Positions 21,592 through 34,486 of a DNA stretch of 61,778 nt are shown here, one piece after another (position 1 is the stretch's first letter; the number at the start of each line of letters is the position of its first letter). Below the pieces are notes generated by a model. That model saw only the letters and a list, made by a program, of their open reading frames with translations, was not told the DNA's origin and ran no database searches. The stretch comes from Chytridium lagenaria (taxonomy: Eukaryota > Chytridiomycota > Chytridiomycetes > Chytridiales > Chytridiaceae): assembly GCA_025449115.1 (NCBI GenBank), contig JAHLKC010000186.1:1-61778 (forward strand). Direction: 5' to 3'. Both the position numbers and the translations under genes were made by a program.

Positions 21592-24101
21592 TCACCCCCC
21601 AAGTCCACCGCAAATCTCCCACCTCGCCACAAAGATAGTATAATTCCACTGCACAAAGTTATCGTCAAATAAGAAACTCTCCAAAGACCCTCCCAACTCT
21701 GCGACACTGCATCCCCATCTTGCACAATATTCATCGATCGGAGAGAAACCCGCCCTCATGAGTTCAGGTTCAGCACCAGCCGATACACCCGATAGTCGTC
21801 TCCTGTAGAGCGTCCAAACGTGGAGCGGCGGTGCAATACCCTCTCCGGCGACATCGTTTTGAATACGCCGAATAAGAGACGTGTGAAGCTTATGTGACAT
21901 GGAACCAGGTTTATCCAAGGAACCTACCCCAAGCACAACCCCTAGCGCAAGCAACACATGTCTATCCCTAACACTCCATTGTGCCGTAGTCAACCCCACC
22001 GCCATAATAACCGGAATCTCCTCCGTCTTTTCCTTCTTCTTCCCGCCGCAACCCGGTACTCCTCACCACATGTGCGATCGCTGCAAACCGTCTCATCTCC
22101 CCCACATCATTTTGACAGGCTTATGGCCGCCTAATATTAGCATATCCAACTCATCTTGTATTTTTTGGCAACGTCCATTTAGAAGGTCCCACGACCCAAG
22201 AAAATCGACCATGCGCATGACGGCCGGGATGCGAAGAAAGTGAGGTAGGCATGGGAGTGGAGCTCGGCGACGTGGGTGGCGGCTTGACGGAGGAGGGCAG
22301 GACCGGAGATAGGGGGAAGGTGTGAAGGAGTACCTCGCAGGTAGGCGGCGACAATGGGGTCGTTGCGTTCGATAATAGGTTCGGGGTCAAAGTTGGAAAT
22401 GAGTGTGGGAGGAGCGGTAGAAATTCAGGTAGCCGTTCCCAGGGACATCTAAACGTAAAAAAGTAAGACAGCTAGAAAGAAAAAGAAAAAAAGCGCAAAT
22501 GTAAAATCCAAAACATACCTATAGCTTACAGCATGATAGCTCTCAAGATCACCCACTCTGGTATGACTAAGACTGCAAGTCCTCCTACCAGGTTTAAATA
22601 GTTGTCTTGGTCTCCACTTTCCTGTCCGATAAGACCCTCCACCTCCACATTGCGTACAAAAATCGAAATCTGTCGCGCACCGATCACACACAACCTCCAC
22701 TGAGAACTTTGGCTCGATCCACTCTCTCTCCTTCACTTCCCCGACAACTTCTCCTCCCCTGCAGCAACCGTCAACCGAATTCCTCCAAACCCAAACTCCC
22801 TGTCCACAAGCCTCACACCTTACAGGTCTGTCCCTCCCAAACACATTCACCCGCCGCTTCCGTCCTCTCGCGCGAACATTCTCAGGCTCAATCTCAACGT
22901 CGTCAGAGACGTTACATGCACGCGAGTAGCAAGGAATGCATGTGACGTCCATGGAGTAAGGGTCTGAAAGCTGATCAGGGTATCCATGGATGATCATGAG
23001 ACTAAGACCTATTACACATTCACGACATCGAGCGCGGCGACGGATGGCAGTTTTGGAAAAGGTTGAGCGGGGGCAGATCGTCGTCAGCGTCTACAGAATT
23101 CTCAGCAACGGATTTTTCGAACTGTGATATGGCTGGTCGCAGGTGTGATGGAATCTGAAGGTGTACGCTCAGGCTTGACTTTCGTGTCAAGAAGTGTTAG
23201 GAAGAGCGGGAGATCGACGATACTCGTGGAGGGAGATGCTACACTGCTAGCTTTTGGAGATGGAGTTTCAAGGTTGGAATTTGCTCCGTGGATAGATGTT
23301 TCAGGGCTAGAGGATCCTTGAAGCGGAACAAACGATGATGTCGCTACAACGGTGGCTGCCGCCGCCAGTGACATATTGACAGACTCATTACTACCCTGAG
23401 GATGGCTCATGTTGGTCATGAGGTCCTTGAGCCACAGTTCATCATCACCCAAGAGTTCTCTAAAGGTTGGCGTGCTTTGAGAATTGCTGATGATAGTTGT
23501 GCTTGCGGGGATTGGAGGGGCTGCGTTGAGGATTTGTGAGAAATGGGAATAGCGCTGGGCAAGCGACGTTGGCTGGGCCACGGGCTCTCGAATCATCATA
23601 TCACCCTAAGCGTGAAGGTCAGTAGAGGCATTATATGGGTGAACTCACAGAGAAAATTAAGTCGTTAGCGAAGTCCGGCATGGAGAATCGAGGATGTCCG
23701 TTATTAAGTCTTGCCTGTATAGGATTTGGAAACATGCTTGACGTTTGAGGAAGGAAGTGCTGATGAGAAAGATTCGTTGATGGAAAGTTATTCATATCAG
23801 ATCTTGCTGGTAAAGGTGAAAAGTCCTGGTGTCGAGGAAACGGCCATCTGCTGCTTGATCGACTGGATGGCGAGCTCAATCTCCCTAGCTTTCCGCACCT
23901 CTTCATTCTTCTTTGCCTCAGCCTCTACAAGCAACCTGATGTGTTTATGCATGGTTACTATTTTGCATATCGTGCATTGACAACGTGGTTAAAGCACGAA
24001 ATAACGGCGCTTGCCGTTCTCCCTGACCTTGACTCCTGAAGCACCCGCAGCATCATTTCTAACCTCTCAGGCGGTACCGTTGACAACGTTGACGGGTCCA
24101 T
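21592..24101 (-). CDS. Uncharacterised multi-CxxC (zinc-ribbon-like) protein with coiled-coil N-terminus
   Basis: Start at ATG 24101 (MDPSTLSTVPPERLEMMLRV), followed after an intron by a charged helix HKHIRLLVEAEAKKNEEVRK (about 23950-23890). A long Ser/Thr/Pro-rich linker comes next (about 23800-23110). The central part has paired cysteines: ARCRECVIGLSL, TCIPCYSRAC, VRCEACGQGVW, VEVVCDRC, and FDFCTQCGGGGSYRTGKW, followed by RTCSLSHTRVG (about 23035-22540). This looks like several treble-clef or ribbon zinc sites. After an intron the C-terminal region contains AVMRMVDFLGSW and, in 22005-21592, a conserved-looking globular part (FSPIDEYCARWG, DDNFVQWNYTIFVARW). Several frame breaks occur (about 23100, 22380-22100). 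I do not recognise a named family. A nuclear or chromatin role is possible from the Cys pairs and low-complexity linker, but unproven. Confidence 0.55.
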
Positions 24102-25060
24102 GATATCCCCTTTCGCTGACCGGTTTTATATCACTTCGGATTTGAAGCAATGAATATGTTTCTGGCGCACGGATTTTTTAATTTTTCTCCCTCTGGAAGG
24201 GACGCCCCTATACTGGCTAAGTGAAACGCCCGTATCGCCGAGGGGGGTGCCTTAAGGTCCTACAGAAACTGGGCGGGATGTCAGGCTGCCATAGAAAGGG
24301 CTGAATGGTGAACGTGGATATTTCTTATGCTGTGAGCGGCACGTCCATCCAAAATGAAGGAGAAACGAGGAAAAGTCTCAATATTTAATCTTGCGTCATC
24401 ATATCAGCTAACCACTCGCCAGCCCAACAAACAAGCGAGTATGGCTAAAGAGTATTATGAAGAAATTTGATCCTCTAAGCGTCATGGACTTGTGAAGACG
24501 TGGCCGTATCCCTGTCAGAATATGGACTTATAGGATCATGAGATTTGTTGGCATTCACATTTCTTGATCGTGGGCTGTATCGAAGAGAGTTGGAAAATGA
24601 GACGGTGACTGCGGTATTAAGCGATAGCAAGACCGACAACACCAACAACATGACGCCGATGATAATACCAGCGATAAGAGCAGGAGATGGAAGTTTGGAG
24701 ATACGCTTTCGGGAGAAATGCTGTCACAGCTGTTGTTAACGACGTCACATACGATGAAATGATCTTGAGAGATGAGGAGACCTCACTTAAGTCTACCAAT
24801 AGCGGTAATGAGCTCAAGAAGCATGGGCATTCCTATTCCAGTCACCGCAGTCACTGCATGATGCTGTTGGTATATCGGCGATAATTTTAGCAAAGCATAT
24901 AGGCATCCATCGAGTACACAAGTCACTCTCTCGATTCATGATATTTCGGAAACCAATTCCTCCAATGTTAGGTAAAGAACTCTCTCGTATTTACATCTAA
25001 GGGCCCCCAGTATTCTGCTCATTATCAGCCGTTTTTTATGATATATTGTTCTATCTCTTT
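24102..25060. other. Intergenic with a possible single-TM protein fragment
   Basis: On the minus strand at about 24720-24490 a frame reads LPSPALIAGIIIGVMLLVLS followed by a polar Ser/Asn-rich tail. This resembles the single transmembrane helix and cytosolic tail of a surface protein. No start or extracellular domain is visible, so this is at most a fragment. Nothing else is supported. Confidence 0.3.
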
Positions 25061-25525
25061 CTTTTTTTTTTTTTTAAACATGCTGTGCTTCTCAGAAAAT
25101 CAATGCGTGATTAGAAACACAGCCGTCGTCTTCTCTGCATCATCATACGACGTCTCCCTTACCCATTCAAAGAAATCCTTCATCAGCATATTACCAACGT
25201 CTTATCCAAATCCCCTCCTTTATCGATATAGTCCAGAACTAAACTCTTCTACCGCCATTCCTTACAACCCCACATGCAACCCACCTCATCGTTCCCTCTC
25301 TCTATCAACATCCCCAAATACAATGGCCCACGTTGCGTTGCATCCAAGATCTCATGTCGGTCAAGCATCCTTCTTCTGGATGGAACGGGTCAGTAAATTC
25401 GGTGGAAGATTCGTCGTATTCCTCGCTGGAGCGTTTCCAGCCGCTAACGACGATTTTGGAGATTGGGGCGAGTTCGAGAGGTGCCTTGAAGCCGATGCAC
25501 GTAGAGCTCCTCCGGACATGCCGCT
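25060..25525 (-). pseudogene. Degenerate GNAT-acetyltransferase-like copy
   Basis: Minus-strand remnant of the GNAT paralogues at 50480 and 51380. A frame at about 25510-25305 reads LELAPISKIVVSGWKR and related residues, aligning with the N-terminal LELTPTSKIVVDGW of the intact genes. In other frames further downstream (about 25185-25080) NMLMKDFFEWVRETS and FSEKHSM align with the acetyl-CoA-binding helix and the FYEKHGM segment. The middle part is lost or unreadable, and stops and frame breaks are frequent, so this is a genuine decayed copy rather than a gene with one sequencing error. Confidence 0.7.
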
Positions 25526-25610
25526 GCAGTGATTGGAGTTGACCGATGACCTGGACACTAACGCATGTGTTGATTTGCAACTCAAAGGAGCTATGAATGC
25601 TACTCAGCAC

Positions 25611-28600
25611 GATGCTAATCTCGCATATTCGTTATCCCTTCGAGGCGCTTGGAAGAGAACTGTCTATGAAAATAATCTGAAGTATGCATACTAGTTCTTT
25701 ACCTCAAACATCAATGCTAAGTGTTCAATATTCGCTAACAGGCCAATGGGCAAGATAAGTTGAGCTACGATCGTTATCGTCGCATTTAGTTAAAATAGTA
25801 GATGTTTAATAACGGACAGATATTTTAGGTATCGTTCTTTTCGGCGGGAGGCTGCATATTTGGAAAAGGATATGGAATATTAGAAGAAGCGCAGGATGTA
25901 ATTGCGCTAATGAGATCCTTATGAATATGGGTAATGGATACTAGAAAGAATTCTCTATATTACAGGATAACTCTACCCTCCAACCGACTCGTCGCATCCA
26001 ATTCAAGTCACAAATACGAGCTTTCCTCATTTACATGTTTTGCGACGTCGCTCTTTTGCCAACCACATGTACCTCACTCTACCTCTTCACCTCCGATAGC
26101 TTCATCTCGTCAAGACCCTGGTTCCACAGTATTAGCGGAGCATGACGAGATACTCCGAATCTGGCAACGCGAATTTATCGCGGTGACGTTATTAAACTTA
26201 ACTGCTGTAACTGCATCTTTTCAATGGCAGAGAGCGTTTCCCCTACGCTTACGGTCCCTCCCAACCTTCCCTCGAAAGTGCTTACCTCTGTGCTCTCCTC
26301 TCATCTGTAAGATATCGATGCAAGGGCCCGCTCTCAAAATCTCTCAAAGCCCACCACCTCCCACCATTCACCTGCGAAAACTGCCCAAAATCGCATTCTC
26401 GACGTCCCTTGCATTCATCAAGATTGTTTTAGGCGAACCCACAACTCCGGATTGCGTGCCAACATGGATGGGGGTATCGCGGAACTTTTTCTCTGGAAGA
26501 CCAATGCATAGTTCTTAAGCATTTTTATTTTATTTCGCTGGGACTTGGCCATGAACAAACAGCTGTACTTCAACATTTGATAGCCTACCCTAATAGAAAG
26601 TATTTTATCTCAGTACCCGTAACCCCCTGCTTTGATTAAAGGTGTCGTATACCACCCTGTAGGGGTTATTACGGATAAAGCTGAAATAAAATTTGATCCC
26701 TAATTCCTGGGCTAAAATACAATTCCTTTGGAACACCGTTTTGCTATTCTGCTATAAAACTTGCCTACGTACATGATGGATACCATTTTTGTCGTTACTC
26801 TTTCATTGAAAAAATGCTAGAAAAAGTATAAGCGAAAAAGAAAAAAAAAGTAAAAATAAAATGAATAACATTTTATCTCTTTTATTTTCCTAGAACTTAT
26901 CTATCGCCGTTAGATGGGTTAGTGGAATCAGCCATTCGCTGTCCGCCTTGTCTGTGACTTTAAAGATCCATTGAAAGCTTAAAACGACTTTGGTGGATGA
27001 TATGTTTTGAATTCAACGGGTAGCAAAGATCTGGTTATTTTGTGGGTTTTAATTATAGGTCCGAATCATCAATTATTTCCACATGAATTGTCTAAATTCA
27101 GTTGTCACAACGTGGTCTCCCATAAAAGGTGTTAGACACGATGAAAAAGATAAGAAAACGCATGGTGAGATGGACGGCGTGTGGCCAATGGATGTATGCG
27201 CATGCGGGTTGCGCATCGGTGGAGCCTCTGAGATGTATTATCTGGTTGTCGATGCCAATATGGAGTTTATGATATCTTTTAAAGTGGCCCAGCGGAAAAA
27301 AAGGCAAATCAGACGTTATTTAATTTTGTTCCTTCAGGGAATCGAGTTGAACCACAAAGACGAGATTCTGTGTGAAGAAAACCGTGGTGTCGGGAGAGTT
27401 CGGAGGTCATGCACTGAAAGTACAGGTGGTAGTCTTACACAAAAGACAAATTAGACATTTCATTTTACGAAAGAGGGGATGCCCATCTCACAAGCTCACC
27501 TCGTCTGTTTGCAAGGGAAGCGAGATCGGGTGTGTTTTTTATCTTGCTAAGTTTATATAATGGCTTTCTAGTCCTGATAATGTTGATGGAAAAGAGGTCG
27601 CAAAACCCGTAAAAGTACTGCGTCAATACTGTGCTGTGTTTCATGAAAAATCCCAGGGATGAGACAGGGACAACTGGGAGCAGAAGGGCCCTCCCTTATC
27701 GCTTTTGAACACCTTTTAGCCCGATCGCACTATGATGATCTCGGACCGACATGTTACAAACCAAGTTCCATGGGAACAGAAATGGAACTGACAAGTCAAA
27801 CTCATTTGAACCACACATGACACACTTGGACCCTTGTGGAACAGTTGGGTGCTTCCCTAAAAAATTATATGAACCCTTTTGGTAATGGTGCTCGCGTCGC
27901 GCGTTGATATCTGTTGAATTAATTATTGCATACTCGTGTCAGCCTCGATATCACCATGACCTAGGTATACATGGCGCGCACCATCACCATGACTGAGAAG
28001 AAGAGCAACGTTGCGTGCTATTTCATACTGCCTGCCCACCCACGAGGTATGGTAAAAAAATCTGAGATACGCACAACTCAAGGCTGAACAATGTCTTGAT
28101 ATTAGGATCCGAGAAGAAAAGAATGAAAGCATCAACCATCATCGGATCCCTATCACATCCGACCCGTTTTTAATATTAAGTATGCAAAGGATCCGCTCCG
28201 AATCCAAAATAGAAAGGATGCGATTGGCTTCACCTTATTGTGAGCCCTCAGCCGACCAAAGTGTTTGTGACGATGTGTCTCGTCTATTTGCACATCGCTG
28301 TGCCCCTATTTACCTTCTATTTATGCCCTAGGCGTCTCGTGCTGTGCAGGGAAGAACCGTTAAAACTTCCATAGCGTAAGAAGAGAAGACTTAGCCTGAA
28401 TTCTGTTTTTTATTGTCACGCTTCAATCTCATTCTCCTTCACTTCTCTTTCTCTTCTTCCGCCCAGGGAACCTTATTGGGAACAGACCACCCCCAGAAGG
28501 ACTAAAGGAAGAGGAGGAGATGGGTTCAATTTCGTACGCATACAAGCGTCAATGTTTAGTTATAGTTATTACAGTTTAGGAACAGTTTTTATGTCCCTAT

Positions 28601-28990
28601 GGTTCTGGGTCCTGTTTTTTCACCGACGGGCACGGTTACAACAGGTTATACAGCCCTTCATTTGGAGGCCAAGGGTGTGGATTTTATCACATTGACAATT
28701 CCAACTTGAAGGAGAATTTCGAGGAGGGAAATCACACCTTCTTTTCTCCCCCCTTTTTAGTTTAACGTGTTCCCTCCTCTCATCCTCCCACCTCCCTCCC
28801 ACTTTCATGCTCTTTTCATTTATTTTATAACCGAAATGAAATTTAACCTGCAACACCATCTAAAAGTAGGCACAGAGTTCGCCATTTTATAAAAAGGGGC
28901 TGCTCATCCCTCCAACCACCTTCAAATCCTAGGCCAGACTGCTTCAGACATCTGATTTCACCCATTGAATACGAAAAAAAACAAACAATA
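25611..28990. other. Long intergenic region with weak open frames only
   Basis: About 3.4 kb without a supported gene. An open frame at 25934-26518 (194 codons) and one at 27083-27454 have no recognisable domain and look low-quality. A possible short exon beginning MAESVSPTLTVPPNLPSKVL (about 26226) might be real but cannot be extended. The last few hundred bases before 28991 are probably the promoter of array gene A. Confidence 0.45.
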
Positions 28991-30191
28991 ATGCTTTCAT
29001 CCATCAACAACACCTTGGGCTCTGCGCATCCATCTCCTGGGGCCTTTGCCTCAACAGATCCCTCAAAAGCACATACACCGTCCACATTCCTTCCATCGCC
29101 ATCAGGAGCCATGCAGTTTGACGCAACCGTAGCAGCATTCACAAGTCTGTTTGCGCTGCAATCTCAACAAGCATCAGCAGCAGCAGCAGCAGCAGCAGCA
29201 GCCGCAGCCGCCAACGCTCTTCCTCCTCCAACTCCTTACTTTCAACACTTTGCAGCTGCACAGGGTCTTGCAACACCTCCCCAATCTTTCCACACCGACG
29301 TATCCCACATGACCATTCCCAACCCTTCCGACCTCTCAATGCTCTTTGGTATTCCAGCTTCAGCTTTCGCATTCCCGCAACCTCACCAATTTACCCCTCA
29401 ACTTCAAGTCTACCCACCTGCACCCCACGCCCACCAGCACCTCGAACCCGCAGCAAAGTGGCTCGCAGAGTTCACTGTCGCATCCGCAGGCATGGGCCAC
29501 AACCAAAACGTCTTTACAGAGTCCTTCCAGTCTTTCCCCAAACCCACTTTGGCACTTCACCTCACACCATCTCCTCTCCCCGCCACACTCCCATCATCCC
29601 ATCCTCCACTCCCGTCTTTCGCCACCAAACCCCTCAAACACCCGCCTCCCTCCACCCACTCCCAGCTCAACCCTTTCCACACAAATCCCTCACATCGTCA
29701 TCGCCTCTTCCACCTCCAGCGACCACCCTTCCCCAGTCCTCGACACCCTCTTTGACTTTTCCGACGCCTCCAGTGACACCTTTAAGCACGAGCCCACCCC
29801 CGACGCCCACAACTCCACAGCCTCCCCCTCCCCCTCTCAATCCAGCGGCGGGTGCTGTAAAGATGAAGGATGCCCGCTCTCCACTCCCACCGGCTTTTAC
29901 CGCGTGGAATTCGACGCCGTCACCCCAAAGACCCGCGGTCGTACGCCACGATGCCGCGAAGTACGTGACGATTCCATCTTTATCGACACATCCTTTTTCG
30001 GCGAAACAGTCTTTATCTCTTCTGACGATGAAGACGCGTCTGATAATGAGGTCACTGTGAGATCTTCGGTGAAGAGAATCATGGTGCCGAAACCTGAACC
30101 CAAGAAAATCGTGTTTAGTTTCTTGAGGTCAAGGAGGAAGGAGTTTTTGAGAAGCATCGAGACGCCTTTGAAGAATGGATTGGTGTTATGA
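28991..30191 (+). CDS. Array gene A: low-complexity protein with divergent GFVNVVFD-type C-terminal module
   Basis: Starts at ATG 28991 (MLSSINNTLGSAHPSPGAF). The N-terminal part is Pro/Ser/Gln-rich with a 12-13-residue polyalanine tract encoded by a GCA/GCC repeat (about 29177-29215), then PHQF/His-Pro-rich stretches; such regions resemble activation or prion-like domains. The first frame stops at 29755. The downstream frame to 30191 continues with DTLFDFSDASSDTF, a Cys cluster GGCCKDEGC, and GFYRVEFDAVTPKTRGR/TPRCREV. The last segment aligns with the C-terminal module of genes B-E (GFVNIVFDGV..DG..PWHREVL). It lacks a clear AT-hook but keeps KTRGR. The acidic stretch ISSDDEDASDNE and a basic tail follow. 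Two missing bases between about 29530 and 29900 would join the parts. Most divergent member of the family; function unknown. Confidence 0.55.
29172..29214 (+). repeat. GCA/GCC trinucleotide repeat encoding polyalanine
   Basis: A run of CAG/GCA/GCC triplets inside array gene A encoding a polyalanine stretch. Such triplets are prone to length change by slippage. Confidence 0.85.
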
Positions 30192-33100
30192 ATGTTTCTT
30201 TAATTCGTTATATCATTGCTCTCCCTTCTTTCATGTAAAAAAAAAACACCCATAAACATCCGTGTCTTTCATTTTATCTGTTATTTTCTTTAATCTTTTT
30301 TAATATCTTCTTTTTAATCCACCCAATATTAGATGTTTTGCAATCCTTTTGTGCATAGCCCCTCACACCCACCCCTCTGTCCTCTCTAACGTATATATGC
30401 ACATGTCCTTTTTTTTAAGAAACCAAAATCAATATAGAATATTTCGAAGATGTTTTACAGAATTTTAGAGTATAAGCACAAAAAAAAAAGAAAAGAAAAA
30501 AGAAAAAAGATTAAAGAAAAAAATATAAAATAAAATTTAACAAACGACAAAGCCACAATCAGAGCATGGTTACACATTGTGCTTTGTTTCATTTCCTGGA
30601 GCACATGTGTTGTACAAGGACCCACAACCCCTTGACTCTTCTATTTTCATTTTTTGGTACAAAATAAATATTCTTTTCGGAAGAATATGAACAGGTTTGT
30701 CGTTTGTCGTGATGAACATTTATTATTCATCCAATGGGAATATTCCCAGGTGGATTTATATTTTTATTTTATTTATTGATAAGATTCAGCAAGCAACGCT
30801 AATGTTGAGCCCTCTTCAGTGGAAATTAAAAATGAAAAAGGGACTCAGCCGCAACTGCATACGTCTTTGGTCCGATGAGCGACTGAAAGAGTGGGCAAAA
30901 GCTATTAAAAGGTGCTTGTGGGGGGGGGGGGTGGTAACGTATCCGGTTTCCTTCATTTTTCTCAGTCACATGTCTCAGAGGAGATAGGACGATAGGACAT
31001 GTGGTACGCTTTATTAGGAAACAAAGCCCTTGATATTAAGAAAAATATACAGAGTTCAATATTTCCGATGCTAAAGTCAAAGAATAATGAAGTGGGGTGT
31101 CAATTGACGCTTGAGGTGACGATGCGGTTGCTCAGCCGTGTGATGTTTGTACATGAACGATATATCAGACTTAGAATAAGTCATCCCATTTCAGTTTGAT
31201 CAGCTCCTAGGAGCATCCCAAAAGCAAAGTTCTGAGCTCCGTAGTCTTGATTCCGTGGTTCCGTTGCCAAACACAAAACATATACTCCATGCACACAGCT
31301 CAGGTGATACCGCCCTTACATCCAGGTTGAGGCGTCTTTGCTTTCACAGAATGTTCAAAGTTTTTTATATCACCATGACTTTGAGACCGCGGATGGAAAA
31401 CATTGAGTTTATTTCATTTACGGTGCACGTGTTGTGCTTTTTCATCTCGCATCGGCGAAGTAGCTGTGGAGAAGCCTTTGGCTTAATGCGTTTTGCGTGT
31501 CTGGTGCTGGGCAAACTGGTGTCTATCTCAAATACGTTTTCATATGTCGGTGGCTTTCTAATTTTATTTATCAGAAAGTAGAAACTCCAATGGCTTTCAT
31601 TGCTTCTTTAATCTTTGGCATATCTTTTTTCGTTTTTGTTGTGACATCTCACATAACCACGACCGGCAAGAACGGACCGGAGTAAAACGTAAACCCGTCC
31701 TGGATAAGGACGACAACCCCGCCAAACTCTCTTTCTTGTAAGCTTTATCACTTCATGTTTTCATAAATCATTTTTATTATCCTTCCTTATTTAAGTGACC
31801 TTTAAATCGTGTTTGTTACCTTACTTAGCCGCTTATGTGTCACATCTTCTTTCGGGTTCACGATCATCCTCGTCATTATCCTCGCATATTACAACTGGAG
31901 TCTGCAGACCGCGCGGTTCGCTCCTGTGTCGGAATGATGCTTGGTTTGGTGTCTGCATGTACCTATTGTACTCTTGGCTTAACAATTTCTTCAGTATATT
32001 TTTTATGATGGGTTCTTCTTTAGCGATTTTGATGGACATCAATTAATGCCCATTTCCTTTTTTAGGGATCCCTCATATATCACCCTTTTTCCGTGGTTGC
32101 TTGTGCCCTTGACTTAGCCTTTTGACATCCTGATATTCTTTTACTCTTTTCTTGATCTTTTCAATTTTTTTCCCAATTTTTATTACTTTTTATTATCTCA
32201 GTTATGTTTATATTCGGTTTTGCTCTTTTTCATATCTATTCTTTTAATATTTTTACTGGTTTTCGCCTGCACCTTTGCGCTTGCTCATGGTTTTTACTTA
32301 GCCGCGTCTAAATTTGGACATCTCTATTTTTTATTACCCACTTTTTTCTTAACCTCCATTTTTCGTTTATCGTCTATCCTCTTTTGACGCTTCCTTTTTT
32401 TCTTTTTTATCTCTTTTTTCGTTTTCACTTTTTTCTGTTCTAGTTCCTGTCATTTTCTTTTATTTTGCAACTTTTATAGTTCTACCTTTTAAACCATCTC
32501 AACTCCAAAGGCTGAGTACGCGCACAGTATTGCAATGATGCTAAGTTTCCTCGTCGAGAGAACTGCAGGCTAAGTCGTCAAGATCCACGGCTGCCTGTTG
32601 CTTTCATGGAAGCCCGTTAGGGCTCTTTGAACATATCTCTTTCGTAGCTGTGATGCTTTTCGTACGTTCTCATCATCGTAACATTTTGTCCCTGCATCCC
32701 GTCAGCGAGCTCATTTTCATCGGAAGGCTGAATATGCGCAAAGTAGTATGATTTGGATATTTTGGTTCTCTTGTGATGAGGTGCGATCCCGTCGCGGAAG
32801 CCTAACATCCCACTTAACTCGAAAATGATCCATTGAGTTAACGACATGCATGCTAAATAGGAATCGCATTTCTAAACACCCTTGCGGTGAGTAGTAAGTG
32901 GCATTCTATGGACTGGGTGACCGTTCTCTCATGCCTTCGTTGTGCTTTACACCCTTTGATCCGCGGTAAAAACTGGTCACGATATCTTTCCACCCGCGCG
33001 GCCGGTGATCTTATAATCATATTGTCCATGAGATCATTCGCGAGCCGACAGCTGAACCAAGCCACGTTATGGTGTTCGTCCATGGCTACATTTTGATCAA

Positions 33101-33673
33101 CGGTAATTACATCATGTTTAATGTCTATGTCAATGCTTCTGTCGACGTTGAGAGCCCGATTGATACAAAGCAAGAAAGGGACGATGGGGCGTTAATATGG
33201 TATTGATCTATCCAGGGGCTCCTTTCTTATGGCTCCGTCATCATCGTTTGCTAAACTCTGCCATGTTATATGTTTGTCTTGATGCGTGCTCATTGTCTGT
33301 CTTGCTGTTGCTCATTCTCTCTATATTCCGGGACTCCTTTAATTTCTCATGGTCCCGGCATCATCGGTCGCCAATTATATATCTGTCTTGTACGTACACA
33401 TTTTCTTCATAGTTTACACCCTTGGAGCCAAAGCAGTGGAAGCTGATCGAATGGTGTCCTTTCAAACAAAGTTGAGGACCGCGGCACGTCAGATCCGACC
33501 CATTTTGGGCTGCTTTTTTTTTTGTTTTTGAGGACCCTACTATTTAATCAATCAGCGCAGTCACTGTTAGATACCTTCACGCCCCATTACAACTAATACA
33601 AACACTAACTCCAAGCCACCATTGTGATTAAAGTATTATAGTTTTATTGTAAGAAATAAGGGTATACATTAGA
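30192..33673. other. Long intergenic region between array genes A and B
   Basis: About 3.5 kb, AT-rich, with A-runs after gene A (30480-30540) and a G(12) run near 30919-30931. No gene or RNA recognised. Short frames (31255-31581, 32853-33173 and others) have no family signature. A weak imperfect internal duplication is visible around 33225-33290 versus 33345-33410. Confidence 0.45.
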
Positions 33674-34486
33674 TTATTGCTCTTCGTCCGATTTCGGAAG
33701 TGCATCCGCATCAATCAGCACTTCTCGATGGTAAGGGGTTTCCCCATCACCACAGAACTGGTCAAACACAACATTGACGAATCCACCGGGAGCGGGTTGA
33801 CGGGGTTGTTTTGGGGGACGCCCACGACGACGACCGATGAGGGTGCCGGATTTCACTGTGGGCCGTTTTGCGATTTGAGGTGGGGTTTGGGTGCGATGGA
33901 GGGTCGACGGGGAGGGTTGAAGGGAGGGGGAGGGTTGAGGGGAGGCGGAGGGATGTTCGGTTGGGGAGGATGGTAGGATGATGGGTGGAGTTGGTGTGTA
34001 AGGACCTGTGGAGATGGTGATGGCTGGATTGAAGGGGGTGGAGAGGGGAAAATCGAAGGGGATCGGGGAAAAGATGGTTGCGAATTCTGGGTCTAGGGAG
34101 ATGTCGATGGATGAAATGGATGTGGATGCGGTTGTGGGGATGGATGTGGTGGGAGGTTGTTGAGTGGTGGTGGTGGTGATGCTGGGTTCGCTGTTATCGA
34201 TGTCCAAGCACAAGGGTTGTATGTTGAGCCATGCATCGGCCATGTCGTCAGTATCGCAAGCGGTGAAATCTGAATCGCAGAGACTCCAGACGGGGGAGGC
34301 GGCGATGGGACGGGAAGTTAAGGGAAGATTTGCGTTAAGGTGGACGGTTGCGGTGCTTGAGATGGAGGAGAAAGGGGATGGAGGAGTCGAGAAAAAGTCA
34401 ATGTCGAAAACGGATGAACTGAACAGCGTAGTTTCGTCGTCCAGAGGAGCAGAGAACGAGGTGTTCATTTGTAGCGTGGAGAGCAA
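33674..34486 (-). CDS. Array gene B: low-complexity protein with canonical AT-hook and PYHREVL module
   Basis: Intact 270-codon single-exon frame starting at ATG 34486. The N-terminal part is acidic and Ser/Thr/Pro-rich with recognisable short motifs DIDFFSTPPSPFSSISS and DDMADAWLNIQPLCL, which recur in gene F. The C-terminal part reads KRPTVKSGTLIG, then a textbook AT-hook GRRRGRPPKQ, then GGFVNVVFDQF, DGETPYHREVLIDADAL and an acidic end. The AT-hook (GRP core with flanking basic residues) binds the minor groove of AT-rich DNA in known proteins, so a nuclear DNA-binding role is likely. The remaining module is not known to me. This is the cleanest member of the array, without frame breaks, and the best reference for the family. 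Confidence 0.75.
   Translation of the reverse strand: MLSTLQMNTSFSAPLDDETTLFSSSVFDIDFFSTPPSPFSSISSTATVHLNANLPLTSRPIAASPVWSLCDSDFTACDTDDMADAWLNIQPLCLDIDNSEPSITTTTTQQPPTTSIPTTASTSISSIDISLDPEFATIFSPIPFDFPLSTPFNPAITISTGPYTPTPPIILPSSPTEHPSASPQPSPSLQPSPSTLHRTQTPPQIAKRPTVKSGTLIGRRRGRPPKQPRQPAPGGFVNVVFDQFCGDGETPYHREVLIDADALPKSDEEQ

Noticed and set aside
25934..26518. 194-codon open frame
   Set aside because: No recognisable domain, atypical composition, and hints of coding in other frames over parts of it; not enough to call a gene.
33225..33410. Imperfect internal duplication in the A-B intergenic region
   Set aside because: Similarity is weak and short; could be chance in biased sequence.
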